DNA from: Balneolaceae bacterium
Lineage (GTDB): Bacteria > Bacteroidota > Rhodothermia > Balneolales > Balneolaceae
Assembly (NCBI GenBank): GCA_017643365.1
Contig: JAEPNO010000007.1
Location: forward strand, 124,001 to 188,000
Length of the DNA: 64,000 nucleotides
Direction of reading: 5' to 3'
Positions 1-10,400 of this stretch are shown here, piece after piece. Each line of letters starts with the position of its first letter. Within the stretch, counting starts at the first letter, position 1. A model generated the notes under the pieces. That model saw nothing but the letters and a program-made list of their open reading frames with translations. It was not told the origin of the DNA and did no database searches. The translations under genes were made by a program, and so were the position numbers.

Positions 1-1141
1 CGTCTATTTCGTTTCCGCTCGACATAATCGCCAATCTCTCGATAGAATTCTGAAGCTCACGCACATTCCCGCTCCAACTTCGTTCTTGTAAAGCATTTAA
101 AGCACCACCTGATATTGTGGCATTTGCAAAACTGATATCATCATTTTGAAGTTTTTCTAGCCAAGCTTTAGCTAGTGCAGGTATGTCTTGCTTGCGCTCA
201 TCCAGCGGTGGAATTTGAAGCGGGATCACACCAATGCGATGGTATAAATCTTCCCGGAAATTTCCGTTCGCAATTTCTTCTTCCAGATTTTTATTAGTGG
301 CCGCAATCACTCGCACATCCACATTTATCAATTCTGAGCCACCCACTCTGGTAATCTGTTGCTCTTGGAGCGCACGAAGTAATTTAGCTTGTGCTTCGAG
401 CGGCATATCCCCTATTTCATCTAAAAATAGAGTCCCACCATCAGCAAGTTCAAACTTTCCTTTTCTTTGTTGATAAGCACCGGTAAAAGCTCCTTTCTCG
501 TGCCCAAACAATTCGCTTTCAATTAAATCCGGGGGAATGGCAGCACAGTTTACATCTATAAAAGCTTCACCGTATCGAGGACTTTTTTCATGAATCCAAC
601 GTGCCACTAACTCTTTACCGGTACCGTTTGCTCCGGTTATAAGCACGCGTGATTTTGTGGGGGCTACTTTGTCGATGAGGTTTTTGATGCGTTGGATAGC
701 GGCACTGTCGCCTAAAATTGGGGGCAATTTAGGTAGCCGAGCCTTCATTTTGGTGATTTTCCGATTCAGCGACTCTTGAGATAATGCGTTTCTAGTGGCT
801 AACAGTAATCGGTTGAGATCCGGTGGTTTTTCGAGAAAATCGAAGGCTCCATATTTCGTTGCTTCAACAGCAATTTCTATGGTACCGTGACCAGAAATCA
901 TCACCACAGGAATTTCGCTACCTGATTCTCTAAGCTTCTTCAGTGTTTCGAGCCCATCCATGCCTTTCATCTTAATATCTAAAAACATTAAGTGGATGGT
1001 TTCTTTAGCTATAATCTTTAGTGCTTCGGCTCCACTTTCGGCAGTTGTTACAGTGTAACCCTCGAATTCCAGAATTTCTTTCAGGGTCGATCGGATTGCT
1101 CGTTCGTCGTCGGTAACTAGAATGTGCGCTTTTTTTGCCAT
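1..1141 (-). CDS. Sigma-54-dependent response regulator, NtrC family (3' end outside window)
   Basis: My translation of the minus strand starts at the ATG ending at 1141 (MAKKAHILVTDDE) and stays open to base 1, about 380 residues. A receiver domain fills residues 1-120, with acidic residues D11/D12 and the probable phospho-acceptor D55 in FLDIKMKG. An AAA+ sigma-54 interaction domain follows: Walker A GANGTGKE near residue 167, the GAFTGA loop that contacts sigma-54 near 213, and LFLDEIGDM (Walker B) further on. The C-terminal Fis-type DNA-binding domain lies off the window. The partner histidine kinase is not visible. The protein should activate sigma-54 promoters; the signal is unknown. 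The gene is 110 bases downstream of the DD-peptidase gene on the same strand, so it may be co-transcribed. Confidence 0.93.
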   Translation of the reverse strand, partial: MAKKAHILVTDDERAIRSTLKEILEFEGYTVTTAESGAEALKIIAKETIHLMFLDIKMKGMDGLETLKKLRESGSEIPVVMISGHGTIEIAVEATKYGAFDFLEKPPDLNRLLLATRNALSQESLNRKITKMKARLPKLPPILGDSAAIQRIKNLIDKVAPTKSRVLITGANGTGKELVARWIHEKSPRYGEAFIDVNCAAIPPDLIESELFGHEKGAFTGAYQQRKGKFELADGGTLFLDEIGDMPLEAQAKLLRALQEQQITRVGGSELINVDVRVIAATNKNLEEEIANGNFREDLYHRIGVIPLQIPPLDERKQDIPALAKAWLEKLQNDDISFANATISGGALNALQERSWSGNVRELQNSIERLAIMSSGNEID

Positions 1142-1251
1142 GCTTAAAACTACTCAGATTGCATTGGAAATAAAATGCGAATTGAAAGAAGAATGAGGTA
1201 ATCAATCCGAATTCTCATCGATCTACCCTTTTTAACCGGTTTAGTTCCGCT

Positions 1252-2691
1252 TTAGTAATTTTGGTATAAATACATCAAAATTTCTTCGTGAATGGCATCA
1301 ATGGGTCGAACTTTCCCAATAAAATTATTGGCTGCCAAACTAACGATCAGACGGGTACCATCAGCAGTTTCAAAGTAACCGCTTAGCGTACGCACGCCGC
1401 CAATGTAGCCGGATTTGCCTCGGAAATTATTGTATAGCGGCGTGCCTTTCATGCGATGAGCGATGGTACCATCTATGCCGGCAACCGACATACTTTTGAA
1501 GTAGGTATCAAACTCGGGGTGATTCTGCATCTTAACCAGCATGTGCGATAACACACTTGTTTTGGTGAAATTTCCGCCGGCCATCCCCGATCCGTCTTTC
1601 ATGTTGATCGAGGTTGTATCCACTTCAATGCTTCCTAAAAATTTTCGCACTTCGCTTAGTCCACCATCGAAAGTTGCAGGAACCCCCTTCTTTTCTGCAG
1701 CCAATGCTTTCAGCAACATTTCCGTATAAAAATTGTCGCTTTCCATGTTGGTCCAAATCACCATATCGGCCACAGGAACTGAAGTGTGAGCCGCGACTTC
1801 CTTCCATTCTTCTTTTGTGTGATCAGAATTCGGTTTAATTACATCAAACTCTGAAGTGGTTTTAAAACCTTGGCGCTTCAGATATAAATCGAAACTGTGA
1901 ATGAAATAAAGGTGTGCATCAGAAACCGCAAATGCTTCTTCTTCGATGTAGCCTTGGGGCAAATCGCTGCCCAAATGATATTCGTTTTTTCCCAGGTATT
2001 TGAGATAGTCTTCATCATAGCTTCTGCTTCCATCAACAATATGCTGCCGGTTATAAAATGTGACGTAATCGGTGTTGTATGGCCACCATTCGATAATTGG
2101 CTTACCTCCAATCTCACCCTTCGCTGTTACTGTTAAGTCTACTGCATTGTTGTTAAACGAAAGTGGGTTGATCTCAACACCGTAATAAAAACTCAAATCT
2201 TCCCAGTCCCATCCTTTTGGTAATATCTGATCATCAAATCGTGTGATATCGGCAATAATCTTTCCCTGAATGGATTTAATGCCCGCTTGCATGAGCTGAT
2301 TGGCAAACGATCGAAACACAAACTCGCGATCTTCATCATAAAAAATTCCTGATATGCTCGGATCACCGGATCCTTCGATGATCAAGTCTCCGATAAGCAC
2401 CGAATCCTGAATATTCCCGTGTGCATAAATCTTGGTAGTGAATCTGTAGTCGCCCCCAAGTCCATCTAGAATAGCTGCTGTTGTAAATAATTTTTGATTG
2501 GATGCCGGGATGATGAAGCGATCGGCATTATAAGATTCGAGGAGAACTCCATCAGCGCTCCTAACACTCACCGACCAAAAAGCACCGGTTTCTTCACCTT
2601 TGGCTAGTATTGAACCGATATCCTGAGCTTGAATCAGGTTCGCAGTTAGTAAGAAGGTGAGCATCAAAAAACTGCGAATGAATGTGGTCAT
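1252..2691 (-). CDS. dacB: D-alanyl-D-alanine carboxypeptidase/endopeptidase, PBP4 (peptidase S13) family
   Basis: A 479-residue secreted penicillin-binding protein. The signal peptide ends at about AQ23. All three active-site motifs of serine DD-peptidases are visible: SNQK at 64-67 (nucleophile S64), SDN at 318-320, and KSG at 426-428 in place of the more usual KTG. The order and the long insertion between the first and second motifs match the S13/PBP4 family, which trims or cleaves peptidoglycan cross-links in the periplasm. The stop is 110 bases before the response-regulator gene, and the start is 6 bases after the stop of ptsN, so the three minus-strand genes may form one unit. The family call is secure; whether carboxypeptidase or endopeptidase activity dominates cannot be read from sequence. 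Confidence 0.93.
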   Translation of the reverse strand: MTTFIRSFLMLTFLLTANLIQAQDIGSILAKGEETGAFWSVSVRSADGVLLESYNADRFIIPASNQKLFTTAAILDGLGGDYRFTTKIYAHGNIQDSVLIGDLIIEGSGDPSISGIFYDEDREFVFRSFANQLMQAGIKSIQGKIIADITRFDDQILPKGWDWEDLSFYYGVEINPLSFNNNAVDLTVTAKGEIGGKPIIEWWPYNTDYVTFYNRQHIVDGSRSYDEDYLKYLGKNEYHLGSDLPQGYIEEEAFAVSDAHLYFIHSFDLYLKRQGFKTTSEFDVIKPNSDHTKEEWKEVAAHTSVPVADMVIWTNMESDNFYTEMLLKALAAEKKGVPATFDGGLSEVRKFLGSIEVDTTSINMKDGSGMAGGNFTKTSVLSHMLVKMQNHPEFDTYFKSMSVAGIDGTIAHRMKGTPLYNNFRGKSGYIGGVRTLSGYFETADGTRLIVSLAANNFIGKVRPIDAIHEEILMYLYQNY

Positions 2692-2697
2692 ATTGAA

Positions 2698-3297
2698 TTA
2701 ATGTACAAAGTATTTTTCCTCTTCTTCCCGAAACGCTTCAATGATAACTTCTGAGGTCTCGGAATTCAATATTTTCTCGTGGAAAGATGCACTGTTCATC
2801 AACCGAGAAATACGACTTAGTAATTTGATATGCTGCGAGTGGTTGCCATCCGGACCCACCAATAAGAAGATAATTTGAACAGGCTCGTTATCAATAGAAT
2901 TAAAATCGAGAGGAGCTGAAAGTCGGGCAAAAGCAGCGTAATTTTGATCAACAGCATGAGTTTTACAATGCGGAATCGCTAATCCTTTACCTACACCGGT
3001 GCTCATAATTCGTTCTCTCTCAAAAACTGATTCTCGAATTAATTCAACCGTTTCGCCGTCCAATGTACTCTTCAACGTATCAATCAAACTATTAATCACC
3101 TGCGTTTTGTTCTCAGCAGATAGATTCGGCAGCACTGTTTGTTCGTTAAGAAGAGTGTATAAATTCATGGAGTTAATAGATAACAAATTAAACTTCTGTG
3201 TCCCATTTTCAGGTTTGTTAATATAGCTTGCTGCGACCGAATCAATCAAAGCTAAATTTTCAGTTTCTGTCATTTTCGTGTTTTTATCCAAACTCAT
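2698..3297 (-). CDS. ptsN: PTS IIA-like nitrogen regulatory protein PtsN
   Basis: A 199-residue EIIA(Ntr)/fructose-type PTS IIA domain. The phosphorylatable histidine lies in GLAIPHCKTHAV, matching the family's IPHxx motif. The domain begins at MNLYTLLNEQTVL (residue 44), which aligns with the normal first residue of about 155-residue PtsN proteins. The true start may therefore be the ATG ending at 3168 rather than 3297, and the first 43 residues would be either an extension or untranslated. No PTS sugar permease, HPr or EI gene lies nearby, which agrees with a regulatory role. It sits 6 bases upstream of the dacB-like gene and divergent from ccmB. Confidence 0.9.
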   Translation of the reverse strand: MSLDKNTKMTETENLALIDSVAASYINKPENGTQKFNLLSINSMNLYTLLNEQTVLPNLSAENKTQVINSLIDTLKSTLDGETVELIRESVFERERIMSTGVGKGLAIPHCKTHAVDQNYAAFARLSAPLDFNSIDNEPVQIIFLLVGPDGNHSQHIKLLSRISRLMNSASFHEKILNSETSEVIIEAFREEEEKYFVH

Positions 3298-3457
3298 TGC
3301 TCTCGACTGTTAAGTTATCCTTTCTGTAAAACCATAAATTATTGCATATAGTTGCCCTCTGTACGCGAGACCTTCGGGAATAATATTATCGGCCAAAATC
3401 AGAATTAAATAACTATTCATCTCCTGCAAAGTCGTACAAAACTCCGTATTCTTGGCC

Positions 3458-4126
3458 ATGGATTGGATTCAGACATCGCTCGCTGTATTTAAAAAAGATT
3501 TGAGAATTGAGTTTCGCACACGATTTGCCATCAACATGGTATTGGCGTTTGTGGTAGCTTCATTGTTACTCATACTTTTCACGTTAAGAGCTCAATCGCT
3601 CGATCCCACCCCAAAAAGCGGGTTGGTGTGGATCATTATTTTGTTCGCAGCTCTATCGGCGTTGGGGCGAAGCTTTATTGCCGAGACCGATAAAGGCACT
3701 TACGATTTATTACGCATCTATGCCCCTGGAACCGTTGTTTACTTAGGCAAACTGTTCTTCAACTGCGCATTTTCGTTATTCATTAACACCGCTACTTTTA
3801 TTATTTATATGTTTTTGATGGACATGACCATCGTTTCGATACCGGCTTTTTTAGTGATGTTAATTCTTGGAACCCTTGGCTTAAGCTCTGTTTCAACCAT
3901 GACAGCCGCCATAGTTTCTCAAGCTGATCGGAAAGGTGCGGTATTTTCTGTGCTTTCCATTCCGTTGTTTATACCTTTAATTTTACTTCTTTCCCGTGTC
4001 ACACGAGCCGCCTTCATCGATGCCTCACTCGACGCCTTTTCAAGCGATGTTTTTGCGTTAATCGGATTTGCTGGTGTTACTATAACAGCCGGAGTTTTAC
4101 TTTTTGATTTTATTTGGGATGAATAA
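3458..4126 (+). CDS. ccmB: Heme exporter membrane protein CcmB
   Basis: About 222 residues with six hydrophobic segments. The N-terminal pattern FKKDLRIEFRTR followed by a hydrophobic stretch, and the loop GRSFIAETDKGTYDLLR, are typical of CcmB, the permease subunit of the CcmAB transporter used in cytochrome c maturation. I chose the ATG at 3458 over an in-frame TTG two codons earlier. The stop (TAA 4124-4126) shares one base with the ATG of holB, implying translational coupling. The partner ATPase CcmA and the usual neighbour CcmC are not in this window, which is unusual for this gene. Confidence 0.88.
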   Translation: MDWIQTSLAVFKKDLRIEFRTRFAINMVLAFVVASLLLILFTLRAQSLDPTPKSGLVWIIILFAALSALGRSFIAETDKGTYDLLRIYAPGTVVYLGKLFFNCAFSLFINTATFIIYMFLMDMTIVSIPAFLVMLILGTLGLSSVSTMTAAIVSQADRKGAVFSVLSIPLFIPLILLLSRVTRAAFIDASLDAFSSDVFALIGFAGVTITAGVLLFDFIWDE

Positions 4127-5310
4127 TGAGTGTTAATTTTGGAAACCGCCGATTAGTTGGCCAAAAACGTGCAAAAGATCAAATATCCCGAATTTTAGAA
4201 TCCGGGCGCATTGGTCATGCCTATTTGTTCTCGGGCCCCAGAGGATCAGGGAAAACAGCTTTTGCGCTTGCACTTTCCGAAGCCGTGAATAACGTCGACC
4301 ACATTACTGAGCTTGATCAGGATCAAATATCGAAATATTCCTCGTGGTTCAACCATCCCGATATCCACGTATTTATCCCAAAACCAACTTCTGCCGATAT
4401 TTCTGAATTGCGGGAACGTCTTGAGTTGTTGGCAACCGATCCGTACGAAATTATTAGTTTTTCGCAACGCCCGGCTCTGAATAAAGATTCCGGATCGAAA
4501 AATCTACAAGCCTTTTACCCGATTGATTATTTCAGAGATGACATCCGTCCGGTAGCGCGCCTTCGCCCTAACGAAGGGAATCGAGTTATTGTCATCATGA
4601 CTCAAGTTGAAACCATGCGGAAGGAAACGGCAAATGCTTTTCTAAAGATTTTAGAGGAACCATCAGACAATTTGATGTTCATTTTAACCACATCAAGTTA
4701 CGAGAGCCTCCTTCCTACCATTACTTCACGTTGCCAACACATTCCGCTTGGTACGCTCACAACCAACGATGTAGAACAAGGTCTTATCAACATTGATGGG
4801 CTGAAACAAGAAGATGCTTCGTATTTGGCTCGGGTTTCGAACGGCAACTATGCAATGACGCGCTTCTACGATGTAGAGCGATTAAAAACCGATAGGGAAA
4901 CTGTAGTAAACTTTCTGCGTTATTCGTTTAGCCAAGACGCAGTTGAATTATCGAAAATCGCACAAGATTGGCAAACCGGAATGAACATCGAATCGCTGAT
5001 TAGCCTCACTAACTTGATGGAAATGTATTTACGTGATTTGATGATATATCGTGAAACAAAAAACGATACCTTAATTACAAACATAGATCAGATCGAATCT
5101 ATTTCTAAATTTGTAGCTGCTTTAAAAGACGCACGCATCGAAGAGATGATCCACGAATTGGATGCCACACGCCCGATGCTGCGTCAAAACGTATCAGCTA
5201 AATTAATTTTCACTGTACTCTCGCTTCGCTTTTCTGCGTTGATGAGAGGCGCTGATCCCGAAATCAGCACTAAAGATAACTGGAAACATCTACCCGCTTT
5301 TGTTCAATGA
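4126..5310 (+). CDS. holB: DNA polymerase III subunit delta'
   Basis: A 394-residue clamp-loader protein. It has the N-terminal signature VGQKRAKDQISRIL, a Walker A-like GPRGSGKT near residue 37, and the SRC motif (TITSRCQHIPLG) that follows the sensor strand. A helical collar domain occupies the C-terminal third. It helps the gamma/tau complex open and load the beta sliding clamp at the replication fork. The four-cysteine zinc module of proteobacterial delta' is not apparent. An insert of about 50 residues near 90-145 (HPDIHVFIPKP onward) makes it longer than the about 330-residue average. It overlaps ccmB by 1 base and dapF by 4 bases (ATGA). Confidence 0.9.
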   Translation: MSVNFGNRRLVGQKRAKDQISRILESGRIGHAYLFSGPRGSGKTAFALALSEAVNNVDHITELDQDQISKYSSWFNHPDIHVFIPKPTSADISELRERLELLATDPYEIISFSQRPALNKDSGSKNLQAFYPIDYFRDDIRPVARLRPNEGNRVIVIMTQVETMRKETANAFLKILEEPSDNLMFILTTSSYESLLPTITSRCQHIPLGTLTTNDVEQGLINIDGLKQEDASYLARVSNGNYAMTRFYDVERLKTDRETVVNFLRYSFSQDAVELSKIAQDWQTGMNIESLISLTNLMEMYLRDLMIYRETKNDTLITNIDQIESISKFVAALKDARIEEMIHELDATRPMLRQNVSAKLIFTVLSLRFSALMRGADPEISTKDNWKHLPAFVQ

Positions 5311-6137
5311 TAGAACTCCATTTTTATAAAATGCAAGGTACCGGCAACGACTTTGTTGTTATTGATAACCGAGATGGCAAACTCTCGCTCGACGAAATAA
5401 TTGAACACACTCCACAACTTTGCGATCGAATTTTTGGTATTGGCGCCGATGGTTTTATCGCTTTGAATTCGCCTCAGTTACCTGACACCGATTACACCAT
5501 GATTTATCGAAATTCTGATGGATCTGACGCCGGAATGTGTGGAAATGGAGCGCGTTGTTTAGCACGCCTAGCCTGGCAACTTGGTATGGGAACCAATTTC
5601 ACTTTTAACGTGCATGATGCCATTTATAAAGCATCAGTTAATGAGGATAATGGCCTGATCAGTATCAGCTTTCCTGATACGTTACAACCAAAATGGATCT
5701 CCATTGACGATTTGAAATTACTTCAGATTTATCCCGGAACCGAACACCTAGTTCTGCACACCGATGACAAAAAACTTGCCGAGGAAGAAGAGTTGAATTC
5801 GCTTGGTCGCAAAATCAGAAATCATCCGGTTATAAATCCACCCGGCAGTAATGTCAATTTCATCAGTATACGCCCGGATAAAAGCATTCAGCTTCAAACC
5901 TACGAACGTGGTGTTGAAGGCTTAACGCAAGCATGTGGTACCGGAGCCATTGCTTCTGCATTGGCTACCGATTTCATCACCTCTGCAGATGCAAATGAAT
6001 TACGGAATATTCAGGTTACTGTAAAAGGTGGCATTCTAAACGTTCAATTTAAGCGCAATGAGGCCACCGGTAATTACGAAGAAATAAAACTTACAGGACC
6101 TGCTGCCGTTGTTTATGAAGGAACCTTCCATTTATAA
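5307..6137 (+). CDS. dapF: Diaminopimelate epimerase
   Basis: A 276-residue enzyme interconverting LL- and meso-diaminopimelate, supplying peptidoglycan and lysine synthesis in the cytoplasm. Both catalytic cysteines are visible: C78 in GMCGNGARC and C210 in TQACGTGA. The opening motif KMQGTGNDFVVID is diagnostic. An alanine replaces the commonly found glutamate before the second cysteine (QACGTG rather than ECGTG). The start overlaps the holB stop in an ATGA, and the 3' end overlaps the start of the next gene, so the four genes from ccmB are very likely one transcript. Confidence 0.96.
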   Translation: MIELHFYKMQGTGNDFVVIDNRDGKLSLDEIIEHTPQLCDRIFGIGADGFIALNSPQLPDTDYTMIYRNSDGSDAGMCGNGARCLARLAWQLGMGTNFTFNVHDAIYKASVNEDNGLISISFPDTLQPKWISIDDLKLLQIYPGTEHLVLHTDDKKLAEEEELNSLGRKIRNHPVINPPGSNVNFISIRPDKSIQLQTYERGVEGLTQACGTGAIASALATDFITSADANELRNIQVTVKGGILNVQFKRNEATGNYEEIKLTGPAAVVYEGTFHL

Positions 6138-7410
6138 AATCCTACTATCTGTTTTTGTTCTATTTACCGCCGCTTGTGGTGGTGGCTATTCCGGGTTAGA
6201 ATCTGATCCCGAAGTGGTAAAAAGTACTACCTCTGAGTTTTTAGTTCCCGGGCAATCACCAATCCCGAGTAGTATTAAAGGCGTTCAATTTTATCGAAAA
6301 AACTATCCGGGTTCCCCACCCATCATTCGATTGGGCACTTCCGATAAACTGGAATTGAAATTTGATGAGTTGAGTAGCTTAAGTGGGCGATATCGAATTA
6401 ACATTACACATCACAATAAAGACTGGAGCCGATCTAGTTTAGCAGATGTGTGGGTGTTCGATAATTCCTCTGAAACCGATTTTGGAGGCGGAACATTAAA
6501 CAGCAGTGAGCGCCCTAATTTTTATAGCTATTCCTTTTCATTCCCAAATCGAGAATTGCAGTTTTTAGTGAGTGGGAACTACCTGTTACATATCTACGAT
6601 TACCAGTCGGGAATTGAACTTTTCAGCTTGCCTTTTTTTGTAACCGAAAATAAAGGTGATCTGCAACCGGATGTTGAAACCATTTTTAATGCAGGTCCAT
6701 ATGGCGCAGCAATGCACGAATTGTCGGGCAAATTTTTGTATCCCGAATTTGTAGAATTCCCACAGTTTGATCTTAGTTACACATTGGTTCAAAATCGATA
6801 TTGGGGTTCAAATGTATTTCCTAACGAGACTTCGTTCACGGGCGGTGACTTCACTACTTTCAGAACAACGAGGAACCAATTATTTGCAGGATATAAAGAA
6901 TTCTACAATCTGGATCTGAGATCGCTTAGTACGCAAAATGCGCAAATATATGGTATTGACCGTGCTGAAATCCCACAAAAAGTGATACTTCGTACCGACT
7001 ATTTCAATTTCTCAAGTGATCTTCGAACTATTACTGAAACCGGTTTTGGAAGACCTCTTCAGTCTCAAGACGCTGCATATGTAGAGGTTATCTTCAGATA
7101 TGAAACGCAAGGGGCGATTTCACGGAATTCTGAAATCTTTCTACTTGGTGATTTCAATCAGTGGAAAGTATCGGAAGATTTTAAACTGGATTACAATTCA
7201 GAATCCGGCTTTCTCGAAACTTCAGCTTTAATTAAACAAGGTATCTATAATTATCGATATGTTGTATTTGAGGATGGGCAGATCAAGCCATTACGCAATT
7301 TGGAGACCTTAAATCAAAAGCCACAGGAATATGCGGCTTTTGTTTACTATCAGGATCCTCAACAACAATATCACAGGTTGTTAAGTACTCGTATTTTTTA
7401 TTCAGAATAA
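6115..7410 (+). CDS. Type IX secretion system plug-family lipoprotein (DUF5103/PF17116-like)
   Basis: About 431 residues. A lipoprotein signal (VLFTAACGGG) opens the protein. The region IKGVQFYRKNYPGSPPIIRLG through FLVSGNYLLHIYD, residues about 58-160, matches the first domain of the Plug family found bound to the SprA translocon of the type IX secretion system. A C-terminal beta domain near 330-400 (EIFLLGDFNQW ... GIYNYRYVVFEDG) resembles the CBM48/AMPK-type fold also seen in this family. I took ATG 6115 rather than TTG 6109. It overlaps dapF by 23 bases. Family membership rests on remembered motifs, not a search. The GH81 enzyme at 50.5 kb carries the matching secretion signal. Confidence 0.78.
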   Translation: MKEPSIYKILLSVFVLFTAACGGGYSGLESDPEVVKSTTSEFLVPGQSPIPSSIKGVQFYRKNYPGSPPIIRLGTSDKLELKFDELSSLSGRYRINITHHNKDWSRSSLADVWVFDNSSETDFGGGTLNSSERPNFYSYSFSFPNRELQFLVSGNYLLHIYDYQSGIELFSLPFFVTENKGDLQPDVETIFNAGPYGAAMHELSGKFLYPEFVEFPQFDLSYTLVQNRYWGSNVFPNETSFTGGDFTTFRTTRNQLFAGYKEFYNLDLRSLSTQNAQIYGIDRAEIPQKVILRTDYFNFSSDLRTITETGFGRPLQSQDAAYVEVIFRYETQGAISRNSEIFLLGDFNQWKVSEDFKLDYNSESGFLETSALIKQGIYNYRYVVFEDGQIKPLRNLETLNQKPQEYAAFVYYQDPQQQYHRLLSTRIFYSE

Positions 7411-7417
7411 AGTTTGG

Positions 7418-10400
7418 TTAGAAATCGATTCCGATGGAGAAATAATGAACTGCTTTTCCTTTGAATCCATCACGCTCATATGGCCATGCCATATCCCAGC
7501 GTAAGGGGAGTCCAAAAACAATGGTTCTAAGTCCAAATCCGGATCCTATAAGAACATCCCCTTCGATATAAGAGAACTCCTGAGTGTTTTCATTTGGAGA
7601 GCTTACAAAAGCACTTTGCGCATAATCATAGTACCTAACTACCTCTTCACCTACTCTGAAATCAAGAGAAGCATCATTCGAAGTTAATTCAACTTGCTCG
7701 TTATTTAGATTCGGAAAGGTCTGGTTAATATCATATCCCCAAGCGGTTCCCGCATCAATAAAAATTGCTCCTGTGATATTGTATAATGGCAGAATTGGAA
7801 TAGCTCCCGGAATAACTGCTGCGAATAATGGGAATCTGAATTCTGCATTTATGAGCCCATATTTGTTACCATAAATGGTTGAATAATCATAACCACGTAG
7901 TGGCATTGCCGGAAGTGTAAAGAATGTATCTGTTAGGCGTTCAAACGGAATTCCATTCTGCGACCATCTATAGTTGATCCAACCAAGCATTCCTCCCAAG
8001 AAGTAAGTTTGTGTATCCGGTCCAACCGAAACTGCCCCTGAACCACGTAGAGCAATGGTAGAATTCCTTCCAAGATTTACATAGTGGCGGAAATCGCCTG
8101 AAAAGGAAGCAAATGTTGGGGAATCAATGCCAAGTCCGGGAGAAGCCGATAACGTAAATGTAAATCGAGTTCCTCCCTGCGGTGTAATAAAGCCGGGAAG
8201 CGTTGCATCTTTTGTATAACTAACATTCGGATATAAAAACGAACCACGGGTTGTTTGAGCCGTTACATTTCCGGCATTTCCAAAATAAGTTGTTACTCCG
8301 TCATAATCGCGAATCAGGCTAACCCAAGTGATGTTTGCATCAATGCGTCGAAATTTATCGATAGGATATTGTAAACCAGCTCCAAGTCCCATGGTTCTAA
8401 AACGAAGTAATTCGCCAAGTAATGTTTGGTACTGTCTACCCGTATGGAAAAATGAAGCGTAAAAATTGGTTCTGTTTTTCAAATACCCGTATTGAACCGA
8501 GTAATCGCTGTTTCTTAAATCGGTTTGGAAGTTTGTACCTAAAGAAAGTTGATGATCACCCAATAAATCACTGATTATAAACTGAGTGAACGCGTATGTG
8601 CCATAAGTAGAAGCCGTAATTGAAGGGCTGTAAGCAACATCGGTACTAAACGTTAACCGATAAGGACGTGGCAAATATCTTCCATCATCAGTTACGTTGT
8701 CATCAGGTTCAAACAAAAACCGATCTTCAAGCTGGAGTGTGGTATCCTCAAAAATCTCTTCAGAAAACACATAATTTCTAAAATCAATTTCTCCGGTCTC
8801 CTCCAGGTTTTGATTTGCCTCTATAAACTTTTCGTCAGTTTCTTTTTCTTTTTGAGCTCTTTCTGCACCTGAGATTACACCTTGTTCGAACATTTCCTGC
8901 GCATATAAAGTAGCTGGTACACGTATCGATTGTGGTTCTTGTGCTCTTCTTTTAGCCCAGTAGTTTTCAGTTATTTGTGAATTCTTTTTTCTGGCAAAAG
9001 GAGTTTTTAATAAGAATATGTCGAGATAACCTTCATTGATTGAACTAAAAGCTATTCTGCTTCCATCACCTGAAATTGAATGTTGAGATATTCCTGCCTG
9101 TAAATCGGTTAATGGCTGCGCTTCTCCGGTTTCCAAATTATGCTCATAGATATTTTGAATCCCATTTCGATCAGAATTGTAAATCAAGCGCCCCGTTCTT
9201 GTCATCTGTGGCTGTTTCTCAGTCCATCCCGGAGTTTTCGTAATCCTTTCAGCAGTCTTCTCTCCCAACTTTACGCGGTACACATCCATTTGGTAAATGC
9301 TGTAATCTTTCAATAAGCGGTAATCGGTAGTGGATTCATGTAAGTTTGTTTGATCAGACCGAGCAGAAGTGAAAAATAAATGCTCAGAATCGTTATCCCA
9401 GTATGGTTCGGCATCGGTAAAGAAATCACCGGTAACGTTTGTTAGTGTTCCTGTTCGCAATTCATACACAAAAATGTCTTGATAAGGCCCAATGTTGCCG
9501 TCAAAAGCAATCTTCTCCCCATCAGGCGACCAGTTTACCGACCCGATTGCATCAAGCTCAGGCAATCGAATTTTCTCGGTTTTTTTGGTTCGATAATCGA
9601 TAATTGCAAGCTCATCGACCCCTTTCGATTTAGTGGACAATGCTACTCGTTGACCATCGGGCGACCATGCTAAATTTGGATTCAAAATATTGAGTTCTTC
9701 AAAATCCGGATCGTCTTCGCCACGTACAATGGTTTTAAGTTTCTGGCCATTTAGCGCATTGATCACAATTACATCGAAATAACCACGCTTGTTGGTGATA
9801 AACGCGATTTTGTCGCCTTGTGGGGTTATTGCAGGACTTGTGTTATAGGTTCCATAATCGCCACGTCTCGTCATTAGTGTTGCGATAGATTTTGCAGATT
9901 CACGTTCTGCAACTTCAGGGAAATATCGTTTTTTAAGTGATTCCTCCCATCGCTCTGAAAGTTCTTCTATACTCAGTCCTAATGATTGAACAAAACCATA
10001 TTCAATACTTCTGCTGGTTTTTATTCTATTCAGAATCTCAGCAATTTTTTCACGACCGTATTCTTCTACAATAAAGTTCCAAACAGATTGCCCACCTCGA
10101 TAAGCATAATATCCGCTTAAGCGTGGGATCGGAGGCAAATATCCATTAATAACTGCATCTCGAATAAACATATCGGTATTAGTATCCCATCCGAGGGCTG
10201 TATATTCGGCCAAGCCTTCTTCGAACCAAAGCGGGAAAACAAGCTGAATATTGTTGCTGATGATGGATTGAACCGATCCACCGTAAAACATATCGTTGAA
10301 TACCGCGTGAACCAGCTCGTGATGTAGTGTTCGCCGGAAATCGTTGTAATCGCCATCAAAAGGAACCGTCATTCGGTTCTTAAATTTGTCGGTTACCCCG

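Noticed and set aside
1005-1205. Short minus-strand frame spanning the start of the response-regulator gene
   Set aside because: It overlaps the regulator's 5' end in another frame; the regulator translation (MAKKAHILVTDDE) is clearly the real one.
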